Source: SMXL01 sp036985715 (GTDB taxonomy: Bacteria > Bacteroidota > Rhodothermia > Rhodothermales > UBA10348). Taken from it: a DNA stretch of 8,658 nucleotides. The stretch lies in the NCBI GenBank assembly GCA_036985715.1, contig BTQE01000126.1, positions 1 to 8,658 on the forward strand. The letters run 5' to 3'. A program made the translations under genes and the position numbers. Numbering within the stretch: position 1 is the first letter of the stretch; every line of letters starts with the position of its first letter. The notes below the pieces were generated by a model. It worked only from the letters and a program-made list of their open reading frames with translations, ran no database searches and had not been told where the DNA came from. Below, one piece after another: positions 1 through 4,842 of this stretch.

Positions 1-40
1 GTGATACTGAAGACGGTATACAGAGTGCGACGACCTCGTA

Positions 41-113
41 ACTTGCATAGCGCAAGTATACCGCCTTCGGGCTCATTCATCCACGGGTAAACCCGTGGAG
101 TTCTGCCTGCGGC
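41..113. repeat. Cluster of short palindromes, possible IS200/IS605 or REP-like element end
   Basis: Four hairpins lie in tandem. They are ACTTGC/GCAAGT (41-46/52-57, 5-nt loop), GCC-TTCG-GGC (63-72), TCCACGGG-TAAA-CCCGTGGA (80-99, 8-bp perfect stem) and GCC-TGC-GGC (105-113). Dense imperfect hairpins without a protein gene are typical of the subterminal ends of IS200/IS605 elements, whose Y1 transposases recognise hairpins rather than inverted repeats, and of REP sequences mobilised by the related RAYT transposases. No transposase is visible here, so it would be a solo end, a non-autonomous copy, or the end of an element lying outside the window. The structures are seen directly; the family assignment is inferred. 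A bidirectional terminator or structured RNA is an alternative for the 80-99 hairpin, although no T-tract follows. Confidence 0.45.
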
Positions 114-121
114 CGCTTAAA

Positions 122-202
122 TTTCTTGGCCTCTTTCTCTTCACAGGAGGGTTCGGCTTGTATTTACGCGCCCGCAAGAAAAAGGCCGCCGAGCTTGAGT
201 GA
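122..202 (+). pseudogene. C-terminal membrane-anchor remnant of a truncated gene
   Basis: From 122 the + strand reads FLGLFLFTGGFGLYLRARKK, then KAAELE and a TGA stop at 200-202. This is one hydrophobic segment of about 14-18 residues followed by a basic and then charged tail, the usual C-terminal membrane anchor with a cytoplasmic end. The frame stays open back to 11, but 11-120 encodes the palindrome cluster and does not read like protein. The simplest explanation is that the body of the gene was replaced or displaced when the palindromic element arrived, leaving only this tail. No start codon or ribosome-binding site precedes it. The parent protein cannot be named. Chance is possible given the short length, but the combination of hydrophobic helix, RxRKKK stop-transfer and charged end is characteristic. 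Confidence 0.4.
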
Positions 203-310
203 GCACTGATTATCACGGACTGTACATTAAGCGTTCTCTAATTATCGTCCGCAGATGAACTATTATGCTATTATAACAAATCGTATCAAGACTACAGACG
301 AGGTGAGAAA

Positions 311-517
311 ATGGGATCTATTGGAGCCCCTGAACTCATTCTAATTTTAGCAGTAGTGCTATTATTTCCCTTAATAATTCCGGCTTTATTACGTTGGCTT
401 TGGAATACGACAATGCCAGAGGTGTTTGGATTAAAGCAAATCACTTTCTGGCAGGCTTTCCGTTTATTAATTATTGCATTTATATTATTTGGTGTTTGGG
501 GAGCAGGAGGAGGCTAA
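311..517 (+). CDS. Small two-helix membrane protein, unknown function
   Basis: A 68-residue protein with two predicted membrane helices (about residues 7-31 and 45-63), separated by a short loop WNTTMPEVFGLKQITFWQA. The loop pattern W-N-x(2)-MP-x-(V/L)-FGL-x(2)-I-(T/S)-FWQA followed by a hydrophobic stretch ending ILFG recurs, as I recall, in many small uncharacterised Bacteroidota and proteobacterial membrane proteins, so this is probably a real conserved family without a known job. The start is supported by a good Shine-Dalgarno, GAGGTGA, at 300-306, four bases before the ATG. The coding DNA is clearly more AT-rich than clpC. It ends 19 bp before the next + strand gene, so the two are probably cotranscribed. 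The protein ends in a glycine-rich GAGGG tail. Real gene: fairly sure. Function: unknown. Confidence 0.7.
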   Translation: MGSIGAPELILILAVVLLFPLIIPALLRWLWNTTMPEVFGLKQITFWQAFRLLIIAFILFGVWGAGGG

Positions 518-536
518 TCTAAGAAGAAGATAAATT

Positions 537-965
537 ATGGGAGTCACGGTGGCGATTAGTAGTGGGTTTAGCGTCCTCACTTTTTTGCTGTTTATGTATC
601 TCTTATTGGATTGTATGCGGCGAAACGAAGCAGACTTCCCCACACTCGTCTATGGCGGCAAAGCGATCAGCCAGAGGGTCGTGAAGAAGACATGGAAATG
701 GATTTTGATCCTATCTTTCATTTTTGGCTTGTCTGCCACTCAGCAGATTTGGAGTCACTCATCAACAAAGAGTCTGCCGCCGGGTACCGTCGAATCCAAT
801 GTCCCTGTGACCTTATACCGGTATTTCTCTCCCTTCTTCACCTACAAGGTGGAGCAGGTCGGTGATAACGAGACCCGAGAGAGAGCTGTGCGGATTCCTC
901 TGTTCTTTTTCCTCGGGGCGTACCTATACTACCGTGGGGTTAAGCGATTCAGTCGATTAGACTGA
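537..965 (+). CDS. Three-helix membrane protein, unknown function
   Basis: A 142-residue protein not assignable to a named family. Hydrophobic segments lie at about residues 8-26, 53-70 and 119-134. Positive residues (R28-R29, then R47, K50-K51) sit between helices 1 and 2, and more (R133, K136-R137) follow helix 3. By the positive-inside rule this gives an outside N-terminus, a cytoplasmic first loop, an extracytoplasmic loop of about 48 residues (71-118) and a cytoplasmic C-terminus. The upstream AAGAAGAAG tract at 521-529 is only a weak ribosome-binding site, so translation may be coupled to the preceding small membrane gene 19 bp upstream. The 3' end overlaps by 17 bp the 3' end of the decayed - strand gene. 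A role alongside the 68-residue protein is inference only. Confidence 0.65.
   Translation: MGVTVAISSGFSVLTFLLFMYLLLDCMRRNEADFPTLVYGGKAISQRVVKKTWKWILILSFIFGLSATQQIWSHSSTKSLPPGTVESNVPVTLYRYFSPFFTYKVEQVGDNETRERAVRIPLFFFLGAYLYYRGVKRFSRLD
949..965. other. Dyad at convergent gene ends (TCAGTC-GATTA-GACTGA)
   Basis: Perfect 6-bp arms (949-954 and 960-965) with a 5-nt loop. The right arm ends in the TGA stop of the + strand membrane gene. The left arm, read on the - strand, is the TGA stop of the degraded wHTH gene. Both genes therefore terminate inside one symmetric element. It is too short and lacks a T-tract, so it is not a strong intrinsic terminator. It could weakly aid bidirectional termination or simply be an effect of overlapping stop codons. 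Confidence 0.4.
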
Positions 966-1446
966 CGCGCTCTCCTTTTCCGTTTATCACTGGTGCAGTC
1001 CGTATGTCCGGTGAGTTCATGAGCGGTTCTCGGAGGGCAAAGAGAAATGCACGCGATCCCCTACCCCTGTAAGCTGTCGGTTCATTTCGAGGAGGCTCTC
1101 AAGTCGTTTTTCTCCGGAATACCTGGAATCAACGAGCCAGAAAACGCGAGCGTTATGCTGGCCGAAAGCGTTCTTACGGTATCCGTTTTATCAACTCGTA
1201 ATAGCGGAATCGGGGCGCTCCAGGGGTGTCCTGCAGGAACTGCATTCCTTTTCTCTTGAGAGAATAGACCATTGGGTTCGATCCACCGCGAGCCGGAAGT
1301 CTTTCGGGATCGTGGGTTCGCCTGATGTACTCGGCATTGTATAACAGCTTGAACCGGTCGCGGATGTTGCGGGGTGTCCCGTATATAAATCCGTCAAGAT
1401 GCGCTGATCGAACGAGTCGAAACCAGCCAAAAAATGAGGAGCGGAA
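949..1446 (-). pseudogene. Decayed replication-relaxation-like winged-helix gene
   Basis: Three - strand pieces in two frames fit one protein. Piece 1 (1446 to stop 1174-1176) reads HLDGFIYGTPRNIRDRFKLL, YNAEYIRR, and after a gap VYSLKRKGMQFL. This is a winged-helix pattern: recognition-type helix, 'L..A.YI.R' end, then 'vYsLkrKG...L' wing. Piece 2 (open 1187-1017, shifted frame) contains ARVFWLVDSRYSGEKRLESL and LEMNRQLTGVGDRV. Piece 3 returns to the first frame at about 1043 with FLFALREPLMNSP, then GKGERVSLID and TGA at 949-951. The order wHTH, 'RVxxLV(T/D)S..R...L', 'FLF', 'G(R/K)GExVSL' matches my knowledge of the Replic_Relax family found on plasmids and integrated elements. The family is usually about 250 residues or more, so the middle is probably deleted. 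No start codon lies in the first open piece, and a TAG precedes it at 1447-1449. Decay: confident. Family: moderate. Confidence 0.6.
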
Positions 1447-1501
1447 CTACGCAATTGCGCAGAGGCGCGGAGAATGTCACTATTCGAATCGACTAAGAAA
1501 G

Positions 1502-4159
1502 CTAATCCCCGGCGCTCTCTCCTTCTATCTCTTTCTCGGGCTCCTTTTCAGAATCCGGTTTTGAATCGATCTTGGCCTCTGACGCGGAGGAGTCGCCGTT
1601 GGTCGGTTCTACCTTTTTCGTAGGTGTAGCGGAAACCTTCTTTCGCTTTCGGGCGGTCTTCCTCTTTTTCTTGAAAGAGAGTTCACCCTTGTCGTTTTTC
1701 GTGTCGTAGGTAATCTCCAGCGTATCGTTCTCGCCCAGGTCGTGGCCTAGAATCGCCTCTGCCATGGGATCTTCAATATATTTCTGGATGGCCCTACGAA
1801 GCGGACGCGCTCCAAATTTCTGATCGAATCCCTTTTTCACCAAAAACCTCTTTGCTGGGTCTTTGAGGTCGACTGAAATACCGATTTCAGCCGCACGATC
1901 GAACAGTTCCGAAGCCATGAGCGTGATGATCTCAAATATGTGATGTTTGTCGAGCGGGTGAAATACAATGACGTCGTCGATACGATTCAGGAACTCCGGA
2001 TTGAAAACGCGCTTGAGCGCGTCTTCAACGGTCGATTTTAACGTCTGGTAATCAAACTGCGTGTCCTCTTGAGCGAATCCTATTCCCTTGCCGAGATCCT
2101 TGATATCGCGTGCGCCGATATTCGACGTCATTATTATGATCGTGTTGCGGAAATCAACCTTCCGCCCGAGACCATCGGTCAGGGTGCCGTCATCCAGAAC
2201 CTGGAGCAATATGTTGAATACGTCCGGATGGGCTTTCTCAATCTCGTCCAGAAGAATAACACAGTAGGGTTTGCGCCTTACTTTCTCGGTGAGCTGGCCG
2301 CCCTCTTCATAGCCGACGTAACCCGGAGGAGCACCTACAAGACGACTTACAGAGAATTTCTCCATGTACTCACTCATATCAATTCGAATGAGTGCATCCT
2401 GAGAGTCGAATAAATACCCCGTGAGCACTTTCGCCAATTCCGTTTTTCCTACGCCCGTCGGGCCAAGGAAAATGAAGGAACCAATCGGACGCTTCGGGTC
2501 CTTCAACCCGGCCCGCGTTCTCCTAATCGAACGAGAGAGCTTTCTAATGGCATCGTCCTGGCCGATGACTTTTCCAGCGAGTTCCTCCTCCATTCGAAGA
2601 AGTTTTTTCGTTTCCGGCTCGGAGATCCTGTCAACCGGGACACCCGTCATCATGGCTACGACTTCAGAGATATCCTGGGACGTCACGTCGTGGACTTCCG
2701 TCTCGGCTTTCGCTTCCCACTCTGTCTTGGCAAGCCCCAGTTCCTCGTGGAGTTTTTTCTCCGTATCCCGGAGTCTTGCAGCCTCTTCGAATTTCTGGCT
2801 CTTTACGACCCGGTTTTTCTCAAGTCTTACATCCTCGATTTCGCCTTCGAGTTTTCGAATCGTCTCAGGGACTCGAATATTTTTCAGGTGAACGCGGGCA
2901 CCGGCTTCATCCATGACGTCGATAGCCTTATCAGGCAGATACCGGTCGCTTATGTATCGCTCAGAGAGGCGTACCGTCAGCAGGATTGCATCTTCGGCGA
3001 AGAGGACATTATGATGGTCTTCATAGCGGTCCTTAATGTTCTGTAAAATCTCGATCGTCTCTTCAGGCGTCGCGGGTTCAACAAGAATCTTCTGGAATCG
3101 CCTGTCGAGGGCACCATCCTTTTCGATATACTGGCGATATTCATCCAGGGTCGTAGCACCGATGCAATGAATGTCGCCCCGGGCGAGAGCCGGCTTGAAC
3201 ATGTTTGAAGCATCCAGGCTACCGGATGCGCCGCCGGCACCGACGATTGTATGAAGCTCATCTATGAAAAGAATCACGTCGGGACTTTTTTCGAGTTCGT
3301 TCATGACTGCTTTCATTCGCTCCTCGAACTGGCCACGGTATTTAGTGCCCGCAACGAGCGCAGCAAGATCCAGAGTGACGATCCTTTTACCAAAAAGTAC
3401 ACGACTAACTGTTCGCTGAACAATGCGCATGGCCAGGCCTTCAGCAATGGCCGTCTTGCCAACTCCGGGTTCGCCGATCAGAACCGGATTGTTTTTCTTT
3501 CTTCGACTGAGAACCTGTGCTACGCGTTCGATTTCTTTTTCCCGTCCAACGACCGGATCTAACTTGTCATCTATGGCGAGCTGGGTTAAATCACGTCCAA
3601 AATTGTCGAGTACGGGAGTTTTGCTCTTTTCCATTTTACCCCGCTCCTTTTGTCCGGATGACGACTTACTCGAGCTGCTCTTGCCCGAGCTACCACCCGA
3701 CGATGATCGGGAGGATGCTTTTCCGGAGATAATCGTGTCAAGTTCAGATCGAACTGCGTCGTACGTTAGGGAGAATCCCTGCTGCAAGATCTGTGCAGCC
3801 AAATTCTCGTCATCTCGTAGCAGGCTGAGAAGCAGATGCTCGGTGCCGATTACGTCGCTCTTGTAGAGCTTGGCTTCCAGGTACGTAATCTTGAGCACCT
3901 TTTCCGCCTGCTTGGTGAGCGGAATATTGCCGACCGTCAGCGTGCCACCGGTACTCCGGACCGTTTCTTCAACGGACTTCTTGAGCTTAAACAGGTCGCA
4001 ACCCAGATTTCTCAAGATTTTGACGGCGATTCCTTCTCCCTCTCTAATGATCCCGAGCAGGAGATGCTCGGTACCGATATAGTCATGACCCAGCCGAATC
4101 GCTTCTTCCCGGCTGTAGGAGATGACGTCACGAACACGATTTGAAAAGTTTCCTTCCAT
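1502..4159 (-). CDS. clpC: ClpC-type AAA+ unfoldase, ATP-binding subunit of Clp protease
   Basis: An 885-residue Hsp100 unfoldase that threads substrates into ClpP. Order: two ClpN repeats (about 1-145; GTEHLLLGIIRE and GTEHLLLSLLRD), a Ser/Gly/Lys linker (148-170), AAA D1 with Walker A GEPGVGKT (229-236), pore loop KYRG (273-276), Walker B VILFIDEL (295-302) and LDRRF arginine-finger region (351-355). Next comes a short UVR-type middle segment (453-470, KFEEAARLRD), then D2 with Walker A GPTGVGKT (566-573), pore loop GYVG (613-616), Walker B VILLDE (634-639), sensor-2 GARPLRR (783-789) and D2-small. The short middle domain and the IGF tripeptide at 693-695 (ClpP-docking loop) make it ClpC rather than ClpB. 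All catalytic motifs are intact. The C-terminus has an unusual tail, basic at 830-849 then acidic to 885, beyond the usual 810-850 length. The start MEGNFSNRVRDV is canonical; GAGG lies just upstream. The gene for its partner ClpP is not in the window. Confidence 0.97.
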   Translation of the reverse strand: MEGNFSNRVRDVISYSREEAIRLGHDYIGTEHLLLGIIREGEGIAVKILRNLGCDLFKLKKSVEETVRSTGGTLTVGNIPLTKQAEKVLKITYLEAKLYKSDVIGTEHLLLSLLRDDENLAAQILQQGFSLTYDAVRSELDTIISGKASSRSSSGGSSGKSSSSKSSSGQKERGKMEKSKTPVLDNFGRDLTQLAIDDKLDPVVGREKEIERVAQVLSRRKKNNPVLIGEPGVGKTAIAEGLAMRIVQRTVSRVLFGKRIVTLDLAALVAGTKYRGQFEERMKAVMNELEKSPDVILFIDELHTIVGAGGASGSLDASNMFKPALARGDIHCIGATTLDEYRQYIEKDGALDRRFQKILVEPATPEETIEILQNIKDRYEDHHNVLFAEDAILLTVRLSERYISDRYLPDKAIDVMDEAGARVHLKNIRVPETIRKLEGEIEDVRLEKNRVVKSQKFEEAARLRDTEKKLHEELGLAKTEWEAKAETEVHDVTSQDISEVVAMMTGVPVDRISEPETKKLLRMEEELAGKVIGQDDAIRKLSRSIRRTRAGLKDPKRPIGSFIFLGPTGVGKTELAKVLTGYLFDSQDALIRIDMSEYMEKFSVSRLVGAPPGYVGYEEGGQLTEKVRRKPYCVILLDEIEKAHPDVFNILLQVLDDGTLTDGLGRKVDFRNTIIIMTSNIGARDIKDLGKGIGFAQEDTQFDYQTLKSTVEDALKRVFNPEFLNRIDDVIVFHPLDKHHIFEIITLMASELFDRAAEIGISVDLKDPAKRFLVKKGFDQKFGARPLRRAIQKYIEDPMAEAILGHDLGENDTLEITYDTKNDKGELSFKKKRKTARKRKKVSATPTKKVEPTNGDSSASEAKIDSKPDSEKEPEKEIEGESAGD

Positions 4160-4200
4160 ACCTCAGTAAGTTGGAGAATACTGTGCCGAAGTTACAAGAA

Positions 4201-4221
4201 GTATCGACAGAAGTTCGATAC
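4201..4221. promoter_or_regulatory. Inverted repeat GTATCGA-N7-TCGATAC in clpC leader
   Basis: Perfect 7-bp arms at 4201-4207 and 4215-4221, about 42-62 bp upstream of the clpC ATG on the - strand. It could be an operator or a leader hairpin. It does not match CtsR (tandem GGTCAAA) or HrcA/CIRCE (TTAGCACTC-N9-GAGTGCTAA). Structure is seen; function is inferred. Confidence 0.35.
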
Positions 4222-4232
4222 CTGAAAGTCGT

Positions 4233-4255
4233 TTTCGGTAAGAAAAGCACCGAAA
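4233..4255. promoter_or_regulatory. Inverted repeat TTTCGGT-N9-ACCGAAA in clpC leader
   Basis: Perfect 7-bp arms at 4233-4239 and 4249-4255 with a 9-nt spacer. The 9-nt spacing resembles that of CIRCE, but the arm sequence is different. A short related TTTC-GGC-GAAA motif follows at 4272-4282. It is a candidate operator for clpC; no regulator is visible. Confidence 0.35.
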
Positions 4256-4299
4256 CGATCCTATCGAGATATTTCGGCGAAAGATTGTTTGTCGAGATG

Positions 4300-4316
4300 C
4301 GTACGATATACGTACG
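4300..4316. promoter_or_regulatory. Dyad CGTACG-ATATA-CGTACG upstream of clpC
   Basis: Two self-palindromic CGTACG hexamers flank ATATA, about 140-157 bp upstream of the clpC start and 34 bp after the Fe-S carrier stop. Such symmetric 17-bp sites are typical operator shapes. On the - strand a weak TTGGTA-like hexamer precedes it, but I could not fix a convincing promoter. Low-confidence regulatory call. Confidence 0.35.
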
Positions 4317-4332
4317 ACTGAAAGTACCAATT

Positions 4333-4349
4333 CAGGCTCCCAAGGCCTG
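4333..4349 (-). terminator. Weak hairpin directly after the Fe-S carrier stop
   Basis: On the - strand the stop codon is followed immediately by CAGGC-CTTGGGA-GCCTG and then AATTGG. The stem is 5 bp and there is no T-tract, so it is at best a weak or factor-dependent terminator separating this gene from clpC. It may also be incidental. Confidence 0.25.
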
Positions 4350-4685
4350 TTATGCCGCGAAACTTGATCCGCATCCGCATGTTTCAGTCGCGTTGGGATT
4401 TTCGAACGTGAAGCCCCTAGCGTCAAGACCGTCACGGTAATCCAAGGTAGTGCCCATCAGGTAGAGGCCGTGTCTTTTATCCATGACTACAGCAATACCG
4501 TCCACTTCGAACTCCAGGTCCTGTTCACGTTGTCGGTCAAAACCCAGGATGTAGCTCATTCCAGAACATCCTCCACCTCGAACGCCGACACGTAATGAAT
4601 ATCCGTCTGGTATTTCCTTTGCAGCCATAATTCTCCTGATTTCGGAGTTGGCTTTGCTCGTCATTGAAATCGGACTCAGCTTCAC
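4350..4685 (-). CDS. A-type iron-sulfur carrier (IscA/SufA/ErpA, HesB family)
   Basis: A 111-residue protein that, by family, accepts Fe-S clusters from the scaffold and passes them to apoproteins in the cytoplasm. The three invariant cluster ligands are present: C40 in GVRGGGCSGMSY and C103/C105 in TETCGCGSSF near the end. Length and the C-x(62)-C-G-C spacing match the family. The start is GTG (4683-4685). An in-frame ATG at 4662-4664 (residue 8) exists, but starting there would remove the conserved first strand (pattern ISMTSKA, like IsLTekA of relatives), so GTG is preferred despite no clear Shine-Dalgarno. It lies 190 bp upstream of clpC on the same strand. No other isc or suf gene is present, so which of IscA, SufA or ErpA it equals cannot be decided, and no symbol is given. 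Confidence 0.93.
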   Translation of the reverse strand: MKLSPISMTSKANSEIRRIMAAKEIPDGYSLRVGVRGGGCSGMSYILGFDRQREQDLEFEVDGIAVVMDKRHGLYLMGTTLDYRDGLDARGFTFENPNATETCGCGSSFAA

Positions 4686-4710
4686 GTGTTTGCTCGGACG
4701 TGACAGGTGA

Positions 4711-4818
4711 TTAATACGCTCCCATGCACATGAAATACAGATCGCGTTCTACATGGCCGGTGCAACGACATCCATGATGGCCTGTTCCTTGAAATGAATC
4801 GTCCAAATTCCCCGACAT
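4711..4818 (-). CDS. Doubtful 35-residue Cys/His-containing ORF
   Basis: An ATG at 4816-4818 opens 35 codons closed by TAA at 4711-4713, in the 157-bp gap between the LTD protein gene and the Fe-S carrier gene and on their strand. It contains GTGHHGCRCTGH and FMCMGAY, so C-x-C and nearby His residues could bind metal. No convincing ribosome-binding site precedes it and no family is recognised. Another frame over the same bases is also open, so this may be noncoding. Reported because nothing else accounts for the gap. Confidence 0.15.
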   Translation of the reverse strand: MSGNLDDSFQGTGHHGCRCTGHVERDLYFMCMGAY

Positions 4819-4842
4819 CGCTCTGAACTGAGCGCCAGTGAA

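Noticed and set aside
1047..1259. + strand 70-codon ORF preceded by a GGAGG-like sequence
   Set aside because: It lies antisense to the decayed wHTH gene, whose peptide pieces make family sense. Its own translation has no recognisable pattern.
1191..1454. - strand 87-codon ORF containing LTDLYTGH, reminiscent of a GIY-YIG nuclease
   Set aside because: The neighbouring frame gives a coherent winged-helix sequence over the same bases. The resemblance to a GIY-YIG motif is limited to a few residues.
1450..1459. CGCAATTGCG perfect palindrome downstream of clpC
   Set aside because: Only 10 bp with no loop and no T-tract, so it is not a usable terminator. Such palindromes occur by chance at this length scale.
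2421..2891. Long + strand ORFs opposite clpC (also 2069-2413, 3423-3866 and others)
   Set aside because: They are mirror frames of a fully conserved ClpC coding region. Their translations are low-complexity Ser/Arg/Phe-rich and show no domain.
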